A stretch of 64,000 bases of DNA from Halorubrum ezzemoulense DSM 17463 (lineage in GTDB: Archaea > Halobacteriota > Halobacteria > Halobacteriales > Haloferacaceae), in NCBI RefSeq assembly GCF_002114285.1, contig NZ_NEDJ01000006.1, forward strand, positions 1-64,000, given 5' to 3'. Shown piece after piece: positions 24,657 to 33,131 of this stretch. Under the pieces are notes generated by a model. It worked only from the letters and a program-made list of their open reading frames with translations. It did not search any database and was not told the DNA's origin. How positions within the stretch are numbered: position 1 is the first letter of the stretch; every line of letters begins with the position of its first letter. Position numbers and translations under genes: made by a program.

Positions 24657-25408
24657 GCCGCCTCGGGCGGGTCCGGACGGAGGCGGTCGCGGCGGCGCGC
24701 TCGTTCACGCGCCGCCGGACGGCGGTGTTCTTCACCTTCTTCTTCCCGGTCATCCTCGTCGTCATCTTCGGCGCGCTGGTGCGGACCCAGCCGACCGGCG
24801 GCGGCCTCTTCGCCGAGCCCGCGGGCTACTACATCCCCGGCTACCTCGCGGTCGTCGTCCTGTTCACGCCGCTGTCGCGCGTCGGGTCCGAGATCGCGCG
24901 CCACCGCGACGGCGGGCGGTTCGAGAAGCTCGCGACGACGCCCCTCTCCCGCGCCGAGTGGCTGCTCGCGCACACGCTCGTCAACGTCGGGATCATCGGC
25001 GCCGCGAGCCTGCTCATCCTCGGGCTCGTGCTGGCGGTGACCGACGCGACGCTCATCCTCTCGCCCGCGCTGGCCGTCCTGCCGGTCTTCGTCGCGGTCG
25101 CGGTCGCGCTGTTCTGCGGGCTCGGGGCCGTCCTCGGCGCGCTCGCCGACTCGCAGGACGGCGTGATCGCCGCGAGCAACACGGTCGCGCTCCCGCTCCT
25201 CTTCCTCTCCGAGACGTTCGTCACCCCGTCGCTGCTGCCGGCGTGGTTCCGGCCCGCGGTCGCGGCCTCGCCGCTGACGTACTTCGCGCGGGGGACCCGG
25301 GCGATCACCTTCGAGGGCGGCGCGTGGACCGGCGACCTGCTGGTGTTGACCGCGCTCGCGGCCGTCTTCCTCGCGGTCGGCGCGTACGCGGTCCCGCGCA
25401 CCGAGTGA
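24653..25408 (+). CDS. ABC-2 type transporter permease
   Basis: 251-residue membrane partner of the preceding ATPase, with about six hydrophobic helices. The first lies at 22-43 (FFTFFFPVILVVIFGALV). The family's LLFLSETFVTPSLLP stretch before the last helices is recognisable and resembles the ABC-2 permease motif. Start at ATG 24653, overlapping the ATPase stop. Exporters of this kind often move drugs, lipids or polysaccharide parts; nothing nearby names the cargo. Confidence 0.93.
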   Translation: MSRLGRVRTEAVAAARSFTRRRTAVFFTFFFPVILVVIFGALVRTQPTGGGLFAEPAGYYIPGYLAVVVLFTPLSRVGSEIARHRDGGRFEKLATTPLSRAEWLLAHTLVNVGIIGAASLLILGLVLAVTDATLILSPALAVLPVFVAVAVALFCGLGAVLGALADSQDGVIAASNTVALPLLFLSETFVTPSLLPAWFRPAVAASPLTYFARGTRAITFEGGAWTGDLLVLTALAAVFLAVGAYAVPRTE

Positions 25409-25499
25409 GGGCTCGCCTCCGAGGCGGCGTCGGCGCCGCGGTTCGGAACCGTTCATTTATGTTCACAGCCCGCGCATCCGTGAACCGAGAGGAAGGCCG

Positions 25500-25643
25500 T
25501 TGACCACCGTTCACTTCACCTGTCCGGACTGCGACCAGACTATCGAGGTCAACGACGCGATGCGAAAGACGATCCTCGACACCGGCTGCCCGGTGTGTAC
25601 CGCGGCCGCGGCCGAGGAGCACTTCGCCGTGACCTGTGAGTAG
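25500..25643 (+). CDS. 47-residue zinc-ribbon microprotein
   Basis: Short protein with two CPxC pairs, CPDC near residue 9 and CPVC near 32, plus a Cys close to the C-terminus. This fits a single zinc-binding ribbon. I associate it with the haloarchaeal small zinc-ribbon family DUF7560. The only plausible start is TTG 25500; upstream in-frame codons include no ATG or GTG. A TATA-like TTCATTTATG lies about 40-49 bases upstream, giving a short leader. Function unknown; haloarchaeal zinc microproteins are often regulatory. Confidence 0.75.
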   Translation: MTTVHFTCPDCDQTIEVNDAMRKTILDTGCPVCTAAAAEEHFAVTCE

Positions 25644-25732
25644 CCGCCGCTGGGACCCTGCGATCGACACTCGTTGACACATCGCGTCCGCTTGCTGTGC
25701 CTTTTTGAGTCGACCGCGACAACCGTTCGGCG

Positions 25733-26746
25733 ATGACGCCCGAACTCGACGAGATCGACCTGGGAACCGTGCCGCTCGGCCGAACCGGCCTGCGGACGAG
25801 CGAGCTCCAGTTCGGCACGTGGCGGTTCGGCCGCGTGACCGAGGCGGGGAACGTGGAGATCGACGAGGAGCGCGCCCACGAGCTGCTCGACGCCTACGAG
25901 GCGGCCGGCGGGCGGTACATCGACACCGCCGACGTGTACGGCGGCGGCGACTGCGAGCGCTGGATCGGCGACTGGCTCGCCGAGCGGGACCGGGAGCGCT
26001 ACACGATCGCGTCGAAGGTGTACTGGCAGATCCGCGACGGCGACCCGAACAGCCGCGGGACGAACCGCAAGAACGTCCGCCACCGCGTCGACGCCCTCCT
26101 CGACCGGCTCGACACCGACTACATCGATGTCCTCTACATCCACCGCTGGGACGACGAGACGCCGGCCCGCGAGCTGATGAAGACGCTCAACGGGCTCGTC
26201 GAGTCCGGCAAGGTCCACTACCTCGGCGCCTCCACGCTCCGCCCGAACGCCTGGAAGGTCGCCCGCGCCAACGCGATCGCCCGCAGCGAGGGGTGGGAGC
26301 CGTTCACGGTGCTCCAGCCGCGGTACAACCTCGTCGACCGCGAGATCGAGGGGGACTACCTCGAGTTCGCGCGCCAGCAGAATCTCGCCGTCTCCCCGTG
26401 GAGCCCGCTCGGGCAGGGCTTCCTGACGGGGAAGTACGACCGCGACGCGGACCTCCCCGACGACTCGAAGGCCGCCGAGTCGAGCCGCTTCCAGGAGGCG
26501 TACCTCACCGAGGAGAACTTCGACGTCCACGACGAGCTGGACGCGGTCGCCGACGAGGTCGGCGCGTCGCCCGCGCAGACCGCGCTCGCGTGGCTCGCGC
26601 ACCGCGACGGCGTCACCGCGCCCATCGTCGGCGCCCGGACGGTCGACCAGCTGCGCGAGAACCTCGCGGCGGCGACGATCGACCTGTCGGACGAGCAGGT
26701 CGACCGGCTGACCGCGGCCAAGCCGGGGCCGTACGACGCGCTGTAG
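25733..26746 (+). CDS. Aldo/keto reductase
   Basis: 337-residue NADPH-dependent oxidoreductase with an (alpha/beta)8 barrel. The catalytic tetrad can be traced: Asp and Tyr in DTADVYGGG (about 63-71), Lys in ASKVYW near 95, and His in YIHRWD near 137. The C-terminal cofactor site includes the PIVGARTVDQL stretch (about 300). It looks closest to the Kv-beta / AKR family that reduces carbonyl compounds or sugars. ATG start at 25733, with CCTTTTTGAG about 33 bases upstream as TATA candidate. It is convergent with hisH. Confidence 0.93.
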   Translation: MTPELDEIDLGTVPLGRTGLRTSELQFGTWRFGRVTEAGNVEIDEERAHELLDAYEAAGGRYIDTADVYGGGDCERWIGDWLAERDRERYTIASKVYWQIRDGDPNSRGTNRKNVRHRVDALLDRLDTDYIDVLYIHRWDDETPARELMKTLNGLVESGKVHYLGASTLRPNAWKVARANAIARSEGWEPFTVLQPRYNLVDREIEGDYLEFARQQNLAVSPWSPLGQGFLTGKYDRDADLPDDSKAAESSRFQEAYLTEENFDVHDELDAVADEVGASPAQTALAWLAHRDGVTAPIVGARTVDQLRENLAAATIDLSDEQVDRLTAAKPGPYDAL

Positions 26747-26759
26747 AAGGGAACGGGGG

Positions 26760-27413
26760 CTACCGCTCCGCGCAGTAGTCGACGAAGTTCCGCAGGATCG
26801 TCAGCCCCGTCTCGCCGCTCTTCTCGGGGTGGAACTGCGTGCCGAACACGTTGCCGGCCTCGTTGGCGACGACCGCCGGGAAGTCGACCCCGTAGTCGGC
26901 GGTGGCGACGACCGCGTCGGCGTCGTCCGGCTCGGCGTAGTAGGAGTGGACGAAGTAGGCGTACTCGCCGTCGACTCCCTCGACCAGCGGGTGCTCCCGC
27001 TCGACTTCCAGCTCGTTCCAGCCCATGTGCGGCACCTTCCGGTCCACCTCGAAGCGCACGTTGGTACCGGAGATCAGGTCGAGTCCGGTCACCTCGCCCT
27101 CGCCCTCGTGGTCGGCCTCCTCGCTCGTCGTCAGGAGCATCTGCATCCCGAGACAGATCCCGAAGAGGGGGCGACCGGCCTCGGCGTGGTCGGTCAACGC
27201 CTCGCGCAGCGGGCCGGCGTTCTCCATCCCCTCGCGGAACGCGCCGACGCCCGGGAGAACGACGCCGTCGGCCGCGGCGAACGCCTCGGGATCGTCGGTG
27301 ATCTCGACGGTCGCGCCCGCGCGCTCCAACCCCCGAGTCGCCGACCGGAGGTTCCCGAGCCCGTAGTCCACGAGCGCGACGGACACGTCGCGGTCCGGTG
27401 GAGATTCGTCCAT
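26760..27413 (-). CDS. hisH: Imidazole glycerol phosphate synthase glutaminase subunit
   Basis: 217-residue class I glutamine amidotransferase that supplies ammonia to HisF for ring closure in histidine synthesis. The triad is visible: nucleophile Cys87 in FGICLGMQM, His near 196 in QFHPEKSG, and Glu two residues later. The oxyanion-strand region LPGVGAF also matches. HisF is not in the window, consistent with scattered his genes in haloarchaea; hisE is at 34406. Start at ATG 27413. It is divergent from the PhnD-like gene. Confidence 0.95.
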   Translation of the reverse strand: MDESPPDRDVSVALVDYGLGNLRSATRGLERAGATVEITDDPEAFAAADGVVLPGVGAFREGMENAGPLREALTDHAEAGRPLFGICLGMQMLLTTSEEADHEGEGEVTGLDLISGTNVRFEVDRKVPHMGWNELEVEREHPLVEGVDGEYAYFVHSYYAEPDDADAVVATADYGVDFPAVVANEAGNVFGTQFHPEKSGETGLTILRNFVDYCAER

Positions 27414-27542
27414 GGTTCCGGTTCGCGACCGCGGTGGAAGTCAGTTTCCATCCGTGAGGCGTTGCATAGCGGTACGTAGCCGTACGTATATTTGAACAGC
27501 AACACTTTTGATAGAACAGTAAAACCCACACACGTACTCCTC

Positions 27543-28583
27543 ATGGAGCGACGACGCCAATTCCTCAAGATCGCGGGTGCGGCAAGCATCGTTGGACTGG
27601 CCGGCTGTAGCGGCGGCGGCGACGGGTCGGACGGCTCCGACGGCATGAACGGCTCTGACGGGTCGGACGGCTCCGACGGGTCGGACAGCGAACCGGAGAT
27701 GACGTTCGGCGGCGACGGCACGATCGACTTCGGCATTTCGCCGTCCGTCCCGCAGGAGGACCTCAACGTACAGTACTCCCCGCTCGAAGAGCACATCGGG
27801 AGCTACCTCCGGGAGAACTACGATGTCCCCAGCGACCTCAGCGTTGAGGGGACCATCGGAAGCAACTACAGCGCCATCATCCAGTCTCTCGGCCAGGGGA
27901 CGCTGGACATCGCCGAGACCGGGCCGTTCGCGGCCGCCCTCGGCGTGAAGACCGGCAACGCGGAGGTCATCCTCCAGCGGTACGGCTACGGCGGCTGGAC
28001 GTACAAGAGCATCATCGCGACGCCGAACGACAGCGACATCACCGAGCTGTCCGACCTCTCCGGGAAGACGGTCGCGTTCTCCGACCGGCTCTCCACCAGC
28101 GGCGCGCTGTACCCGCTGTACAGCATGTCGAGCCAGGGGGACCTCGACGTCGGCGAGCTCCCCGAGGGAAACGGGTCGCAGGCCGAGTTCGACGCCCGCT
28201 TCGCCGGCGGCCACGTCGGCTCGTACACCCTCCTCGAACAGGGCCAGGTCGACGCGGCCGCGATGGGCGGCTTCGTCCGCGACACGAAGACCGGCCCCAC
28301 GCCGGACGAGTGGCAGGAGGTCGCGACTACCCTCCACGAGGACGAGGGGCTCCCGCGCGCACCGATCGTGGTCTCGCCCGAGCTCGACGACGACGTGAAA
28401 AGCGCCATCCAGGAGGCGTTCCTGGAGGGCCCGGACAGCATCTACTACGGCGCGGACGGCGAGGACGGCACCGGAGACGACCTCTGGTTCAGCCGCGTCC
28501 GCGGGGCGACCCAGGACGACTACCAGTCCGTCATCGACGTCGCCGACGAGCTCGGCGTCGGAACCGACATCTTCAATCAGTAG
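27543..28583 (+). CDS. phnD: Phosphate/phosphite/phosphonate ABC transporter substrate-binding lipoprotein (PhnD-like)
   Basis: 346-residue Tat-exported lipoprotein: ERRRQFLK at 2-9, a hydrophobic stretch, then lipobox LAGC with Cys22. A flexible Gly/Ser/Asp spacer with repeated GSDGSDG (about 23-50) follows. The rest is a periplasmic-binding fold of the PhnD type, with the YKSIIATPNDSDI and LSGKTVAFSDRLSTSG stretches. It delivers phosphonate, phosphite or phosphate to PhnC-PhnE next to it. No C-P lyase genes are present, so the ligand is open. TATA candidates at about 27485 and 27508. Confidence 0.93.
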   Translation: MERRRQFLKIAGAASIVGLAGCSGGGDGSDGSDGMNGSDGSDGSDGSDSEPEMTFGGDGTIDFGISPSVPQEDLNVQYSPLEEHIGSYLRENYDVPSDLSVEGTIGSNYSAIIQSLGQGTLDIAETGPFAAALGVKTGNAEVILQRYGYGGWTYKSIIATPNDSDITELSDLSGKTVAFSDRLSTSGALYPLYSMSSQGDLDVGELPEGNGSQAEFDARFAGGHVGSYTLLEQGQVDAAAMGGFVRDTKTGPTPDEWQEVATTLHEDEGLPRAPIVVSPELDDDVKSAIQEAFLEGPDSIYYGADGEDGTGDDLWFSRVRGATQDDYQSVIDVADELGVGTDIFNQ

Positions 28584-28607
28584 ATCCCTCACGGTCCCCC
28601 AACTTCG

Positions 28608-28637
28608 GATCGTTTTTCACACGATCGGTCTGTTTTT
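28608..28637 (+). terminator. Hairpin and T-tract between phnD and phnC
   Basis: GATCG (28608-28612) pairs with CGATC (28622-28626), with a T-rich loop, and is followed by TGTTTTTG. In many ABC operons such a site after the binding-protein gene lets that protein outnumber the membrane components by partial termination or RNA processing. A promoter role (T-rich) for phnC is also possible. Confidence 0.35.
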
Positions 28638-28654
28638 GAACAAACTCACACCTC

Positions 28655-29473
28655 ATGCCAACGATCGAATTCGAAAACGTCAGTAAAATATACGACGAGG
28701 ACACCGTCGCCCTCGACGACGTGTCGTTCACCATCGACGAGGGGGAGTTCGTCATTCTGCTCGGTCCCTCCGGTGCCGGCAAGTCGACGATGTTGCGGGT
28801 GTTGAACGGGCTCACGGAACCCACCGAGGGGTCCGTTCGCATCGGCGGCGAAGAGCTTCAAGGGAACCGCAGCGGGGTCGGGATGGTGTTCCAGGAACAC
28901 TACCTCATCGAGAGCAAGACCGCGTTCGGCAACGCGCTATCCGGGGCGCCCTCGCGGAACGGGCTCCTCCGGAGCGCCCTCGGCATGCACGACGACGCGG
29001 ACAAGCGGACCGCTCTGGAGGCACTCCAGACCGTCGGCCTCCTCGACGAGGCCGGGCAGCGCGCCGAGTCGATGAGCGGGGGACAGAAACAGCGCGTCGG
29101 GATCGCCCGCGCACTCGTCCAGAACCCCGAGATCGTCCTCGCCGACGAGCCGGTCGCCAGCCTCGACCCGAAGGCGGCCCGCGACGTGATGCGCTACCTC
29201 AAGAAGGCGGCGACCGAGCAGGACCTCACCACGATCACCAGCCTCCACCAGGTGAACATCGCGCGAGAGTTCGGGGACCGGTTCCTCGGGATCCGCGGCG
29301 GCGAGGTGATCTTCGACGGCGACGCCGACGACCTCACCATGGACGAGATGGACCGGATCTACTACGGCGAAGCCCAAGGCGGCAAGACGGTTCCGACCGG
29401 AACGAGCGGCGACGAACTCGGCGGGAGCGACGCCGACGTCGACGCCGCCGCCGACGGGGGTGAGCGGGCGTGA
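28655..29473 (+). CDS. phnC: Phosphonate/phosphate ABC transporter ATP-binding protein
   Basis: 272-residue ATPase with Walker A GPSGAGKST near 38-46, Q-loop VFQEHYLIE, signature MSGGQKQR, and Walker B VLADEPVASLD. It energises uptake by PhnE. The last 25 residues are acidic and Gly/Ala-rich, likely disordered. The stop overlaps the phnE GTG start by four bases (GTGA). It sits 71 bases after phnD and is presumed the same operon. Confidence 0.94.
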   Translation: MPTIEFENVSKIYDEDTVALDDVSFTIDEGEFVILLGPSGAGKSTMLRVLNGLTEPTEGSVRIGGEELQGNRSGVGMVFQEHYLIESKTAFGNALSGAPSRNGLLRSALGMHDDADKRTALEALQTVGLLDEAGQRAESMSGGQKQRVGIARALVQNPEIVLADEPVASLDPKAARDVMRYLKKAATEQDLTTITSLHQVNIAREFGDRFLGIRGGEVIFDGDADDLTMDEMDRIYYGEAQGGKTVPTGTSGDELGGSDADVDAAADGGERA

Positions 29474-30477
29474 GCTCGCCCGACTCGGCGATCGACGACC
29501 AGTTCCGCGCGCTCGAACGGCTCCGCCGACTCAAATACCTCCTGTGGGCCGGGCTGCTCGCGGCCGTTCTCGGCGTCACCTACTGGGGTCTCGGCTTCAT
29601 CGGGTTCCAGCCCAACGTCGTCGCCGGGCGGCTCCCGGGGATGTACGAGTTCATCTCGACCGGCTTCTTCCCGCCGGACTTCCAGAACTTCACGATCTAC
29701 ACCAAAGACCAAGGGATCAGCGGGCTACAAGCGATCCCCGCGAGCTTCGGCGACGGCGGCGCCCACATCATCGAGAGCTTCCAGTCGTCGCGGCAGTCGC
29801 TGGTGAAGGCGAGCCTCGTGACGCTCCTGCTCGGCATCATGGGCACCGTGTTCGCCTTCCCGTTCGCGCTCGTCCTCGGGGTCCTCGGGAGCGAGCGCGT
29901 CACGCCGTTCCCGTTCAACTTCATCTTTCGGGGCACCCTCAGCGGGATCCGCGCCATCCCCGCCATCGTCTGGATTTTCCTGTACATCCCCATCGGCCCA
30001 CCGGGACAGGTGACGGCGGTGCTCGCGATCGCGACCGACAGCATCGGGAACCTCGGCCGCCTGTTCACCGACGACCTCGAAGAGATCGAGGAGGGGCCGA
30101 TCGGGGCGATCCGGTCGACCGGTGCGTCGGGCACCCAGACCGTGAGCTTCGGGATGTTGAGTCAGGTCTCCCGCTCCTTCATCGCGTGGACGCTGTACAT
30201 CGTAGAGATCAACACCCGGATCGCGATCTCGCTCGGCGTCGTCGGCGCTGGCGGGCTCGGACTGATGATCCGGAACAGTCAGGACCTCTTCGAGTTCCAG
30301 CAGACCGCCGCGGGGCTGGTGATGGTGTTCATCGTCGTCCTCGGCATCGAACTCATCTCCTCGCGCATCCGCGCCCGGCTCCGGCCGGGCGAGCACGAGG
30401 GGAAGGGGCTCATCGAAGCGATCCGCGGCCTGTTCGACCCGAAGAAGTGGCTCGGCGTCGGCGACCGCCGCGACTGA
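29470..30477 (+). CDS. phnE: Phosphonate/phosphate ABC transporter permease
   Basis: 335-residue permease with about six membrane helices. The first is near residues 25-45; the rest lie between 115 and 310. The cytoplasmic EAA-type loop is seen in GAIRSTGASGTQTVSFG (about 215-231), which contacts PhnC. GTG start 29470 overlaps the phnC stop. Family member of PhnE/PtxC; the ligand is shared with phnD. Its end lies only 6 bases from the convergent uracil-DNA glycosylase stop. Confidence 0.94.
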   Translation: MSSPDSAIDDQFRALERLRRLKYLLWAGLLAAVLGVTYWGLGFIGFQPNVVAGRLPGMYEFISTGFFPPDFQNFTIYTKDQGISGLQAIPASFGDGGAHIIESFQSSRQSLVKASLVTLLLGIMGTVFAFPFALVLGVLGSERVTPFPFNFIFRGTLSGIRAIPAIVWIFLYIPIGPPGQVTAVLAIATDSIGNLGRLFTDDLEEIEEGPIGAIRSTGASGTQTVSFGMLSQVSRSFIAWTLYIVEINTRIAISLGVVGAGGLGLMIRNSQDLFEFQQTAAGLVMVFIVVLGIELISSRIRARLRPGEHEGKGLIEAIRGLFDPKKWLGVGDRRD

Positions 30478-30483
30478 GCCGAC

Positions 30484-31116
30484 TCAGAACTCGCCGAGCC
30501 GCGACTGGCCGTCGCCGCCGTTTTCTCCCCGGTCGCTGACGCCGCTCAGTTCGGCCGCCCGGGCGATCGTCTCGAAGAAGCCGTCGCGCTGACTCCGGTC
30601 GTACAGCGTCGCTGCGGGGTGGACGGATAACAGTACGCGCCGCGACACGCCGGCGAGCCGCGCGTCGACCACGTCGCCGGACTCGCCGGTGATCGCGACC
30701 GAGCGGTCGAGGAGGTGTTCGCTCGGCACCTTCCCGAGCGTCACGATCAGCTCCGGGTCGAGTCGGTCGATCTCGCCTTCGAGGTACCCGCGGCAGTTCG
30801 CCAGCTCCTCGGTCGTCGGGTCGCGGTTGTCCGGCGGTCGGCAGCGCACGCAGTTCGTGATCCGCACGTCGGCGCGGGCGAGCCCCGCGTCGCGCAGCGC
30901 CTCGTCGAGCACGTCGCCGGACCGCCCCACGAACGGCTCGCCCTCCTCGTCCTCGGTCGCGCCCGGCCCCTCGCCGACGAACAGCAGGTCCGCGTTCGTC
31001 GGGCCGACGCCGTCGACGATCCGGCTCCGCGACTCCACCAGCGCCGGGCACCGCTCGCAGGATGGCACTCGGAGGTCCTCGTCGAGCGCGGAGCCGTCGC
31101 CGCCGTGTTCGCTCAT
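30484..31116 (-). CDS. udg: Family 4 (iron-sulfur) uracil-DNA glycosylase
   Basis: 210-residue base-excision repair enzyme removing uracil from DNA. Motif 1 GEGPGATEDEEGEPFVG (about 48-64) and the later SVHPAA (about 167) match type 4 UDGs. Cys20 and Cys23, together with Cys92 and a Cys near 108, are placed as expected for a 4Fe-4S cluster. The ATG at 31116 lies about 28 bases downstream of TATA-like CTACTTAG, so the transcript is likely leaderless. Confidence 0.94.
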   Translation of the reverse strand: MSEHGGDGSALDEDLRVPSCERCPALVESRSRIVDGVGPTNADLLFVGEGPGATEDEEGEPFVGRSGDVLDEALRDAGLARADVRITNCVRCRPPDNRDPTTEELANCRGYLEGEIDRLDPELIVTLGKVPSEHLLDRSVAITGESGDVVDARLAGVSRRVLLSVHPAATLYDRSQRDGFFETIARAAELSGVSDRGENGGDGQSRLGEF

Positions 31117-31181
31117 GCCCACGGCTCCGGGCGCGGTCGTCTAAGTAGCGTCGGTCGAACGGGCCGCACGCCGAGCCCCGC

Positions 31182-31748
31182 CTACTCGGCCGTCGCCGCC
31201 TCACGGTGCGCGCTCGCGGCGAGCGCCGCGATCCGGAGGGGCTCACAGCGCCGGAAGCCGTCGCGAGTGAGTCCCCGGATCGCCGCGGCGGCGCGCTCCG
31301 GTTCGATACCGACCGCGCGGACGAATCGGGGCCGATCCGAGTCCGGGTCGCCGACCGGAACGCGGGGCGGAAGCGACCGGTACGCGGCGAGCCGGTCGGC
31401 GAGGGCCTCGCCGTCGAACGCGTCCCGGAGCGCCGGTTCGAGCCCGGGGCTCGCCTCGTAGCTCACGGCGTAGACCGGGCGGTCGAGCGTCTCGGCGAGT
31501 TCGTCGAGGTCGAGGAGGTTGAACCACGCGGGCGCGACCCCCGCACAGACCACGTGGCGGACGTCCTCGCGGGCGAGCGTGCGCCAGCAGTCGATCACCG
31601 CGTCGGTCGCGTCGGTGCCGCCGACGGTACACCGCGCGAACGCGAAGCCGTCGGGGGTCCCGTCGGCGCGAACGACGACGCCGGCCCCGTGGCTCGCGTC
31701 GCGGGCGTCAGAGAAAGCGACGCCGAGCGCGCGGCTCGGCGTGGTCAC
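31182..31748 (-). CDS. DUF99 family protein (endonuclease V-like fold)
   Basis: 188-residue protein that I assign to archaeal DUF99, a family distantly related to endonuclease V. The pattern RALGVAFSDA near the N-terminus, CAGVAPAWFNLLDL in the middle and PVYAVSYEASPGL after it is typical. Whether it cuts nucleic acid is unknown. The GTG start (31748) follows directly on the stop of the upstream DUF5786-like gene (TGAGTG), so the two form an operon. Confidence 0.87.
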   Translation of the reverse strand: MTTPSRALGVAFSDARDASHGAGVVVRADGTPDGFAFARCTVGGTDATDAVIDCWRTLAREDVRHVVCAGVAPAWFNLLDLDELAETLDRPVYAVSYEASPGLEPALRDAFDGEALADRLAAYRSLPPRVPVGDPDSDRPRFVRAVGIEPERAAAAIRGLTRDGFRRCEPLRIAALAASAHREAATAE

Positions 31749-31931
31749 TCACGCGTCCTCGGACTTTATCTCCTGGAGCCGGTCGAGAAGCTCGTCGTTC
31801 GAGGCGCCGGGTTCGTAGTCCACGGACCCTTGGTGGGTCTCCTGGGCAGCCCGGACGCCGTCGTCGTCGTCGAAGTCCGCGTCCAGGTCCTGATTCTCCT
31901 GTTCGGACTCGTCGTAGCTGCCGAAGCCCAT
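31749..31931 (-). CDS. Small acidic haloarchaeal protein (DUF5786-like)
   Basis: 60-residue, very acidic protein starting MGFGSYDESEQENQ, a pattern I associate with DUF5786. It has an Asp-rich middle (DADFDDDDG) and a C-terminal helix-like segment NDELLDRLQEI. No catalytic residues are evident. It is the first gene of the operon with the DUF99 protein. The family assignment is from memory. Confidence 0.82.
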   Translation of the reverse strand: MGFGSYDESEQENQDLDADFDDDDGVRAAQETHQGSVDYEPGASNDELLDRLQEIKSEDA

Positions 31932-32043
31932 TTGTGTGTGACACTAACAGGGGGTGAGTCATAAATCCACGGCCGCCAGCGGACCCGAGGGGCTCGCTGG
32001 GGTGCGACTGTACGCTTTTGTCGCTCCGCGAGCGAGTGGAGGC

Positions 32044-32685
32044 ATGGAGCCGATCACCGTCACCGCGGACGCGGAGGAGTTCACCTGTAACGCGTACCTC
32101 GTCGTTGGGGACGAGACGGCGCTCGTCGACGCGGGAACGATGCCCGGCGTCGAGGACGCCGTCGCCGACGCCCTCGCCGACGCCGGCGTCGACGGCCTCG
32201 ACCGCGTCGTGATCACGCACCAGCACCGCGACCACGTGGGCGAGCTCGGCGCGGTGGTCGAGCGCTTCGACGCGGAAGTGCTCGCGTACGCCGATCACCC
32301 GCTCCGGGACGCCGCGCTCGGGGACGGCGACGAGGTGGTGGTCGGCGACGAGTCCTGCGAGGTCGTCTACACCCCCGGACACGCCGACGACCACGTCTCG
32401 CTCGTCGGCGCAGAGCGGCTCTACTCGGGCGACGTGGTGGTGTACAACGACGGCGCCTTCGACGACGGCTCGTTCGGCCGGACCGACATGGCCGGCCAGT
32501 CGCGCGAGCGCCTGATCGAGAGTCTCCGCGAGATCCTCGACCGGCTGCCCGACTCCACGAGGGCGCTGTTCCCCGGCCACGGCGACATCTACCGCGCCGT
32601 CGACGGCCCGGAGACCCTCCGCGAGGTGATCGAGCGCGCGACGGAGCGCGCCGAGCGCCGCGAGCCGAAATACCCCGACGGGTGA
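32044..32685 (+). CDS. Metallo-beta-lactamase fold hydrolase
   Basis: 213-residue binuclear-zinc hydrolase. It has THQHRDHVG (HxHxDH) at about 58-66, a further His in TPGHADDH near 117, Asp in YSGDVV, and the terminal FPGHGDI histidine. It resembles glyoxalase II-type enzymes, which hydrolyse thioesters. Start at ATG 32044; the upstream in-frame extension to 31954 is not conserved in character. Divergent from the DUF5786-like gene. Its 3' side holds a diverged structured repeat. Confidence 0.93.
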   Translation: MEPITVTADAEEFTCNAYLVVGDETALVDAGTMPGVEDAVADALADAGVDGLDRVVITHQHRDHVGELGAVVERFDAEVLAYADHPLRDAALGDGDEVVVGDESCEVVYTPGHADDHVSLVGAERLYSGDVVVYNDGAFDDGSFGRTDMAGQSRERLIESLREILDRLPDSTRALFPGHGDIYRAVDGPETLREVIERATERAERREPKYPDG

Positions 32686-32695
32686 GCGGGAGCCG

Positions 32696-32850
32696 GGTTT
32701 AAAACCGAGTGACTGCGAGACCGACCACCGACTTCGGCGGCCGCGAGGAGCGCGTGCGAGGGACGCGGTGAGAGAGGGGTGACCGAAGGGAGCCCCGAGC
32801 GAACCGCGAAGCTGGGGCGGAGCGAGGCACACGCGCGGCTGGCGGTCAGG
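32696..32850 (+). repeat. Diverged relative (copy D) of the structured intergenic element
   Basis: Between the convergent hydrolase and L40e genes, the order matches copies A and B. There is a TATA-like GGTTTAAAACC, a hairpin with CCGA-TCGG (32725-32740), the box GCGAGGAGCGCGTGCGAGGGA (first 20 bases 32742-32761), then a stem CGCGGT-ACCGCG (32764-32769 with 32803-32808). That stem encloses GGGG-CCCC (32776-32779 with 32793-32796), and GAAGCTGGGG follows. The stem sequences differ from A and B but pair. Right half not recognised. Confidence 0.5.
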
Positions 32851-32896
32851 AGGAGAGTCCGCGAGAAGGGCCGTGAACGACCCGGAAACGGCCGGG

Positions 32897-33046
32897 TTAC
32901 GCCGCGCGGCGCTCGGTCGCCTTCGGGCGGAGATTGGTGTAGCCGCACTTGCGGCAGCGCTCGGCCTCGGAGGCGTTGCGGGCGTTACAGCGCATACAGA
33001 TCTGTCGGTCGAGCATGCGACGTTCGGCGGCGTCGAAACTGGCCAT
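32897..33046 (-). CDS. rpl40e: Large-subunit ribosomal protein L40e
   Basis: 49-residue basic zinc protein beginning [19 protein letters not shown] and CRKC pairs chelate zinc, and it ends in KATERRAA. It matches archaeal eL40, the small ribosomal protein whose eukaryotic form is fused to ubiquitin; here it stands alone. TATA-like CTTTTACA about 28 bases upstream implies a leaderless message. Confidence 0.95.
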   Translation of the reverse strand: MASFDAAERRMLDRQICMRCNARNASEAERCRKCGYTNLRPKATERRAA

Positions 33047-33131
33047 ACGGCTACTGTGCGGGCGGTGCTGTAAAAGGTTGCGAGACGCCGCGACGGTCGC
33101 GGGAGGAGAGGCTAGTCGGCGAAAGTCCTGG

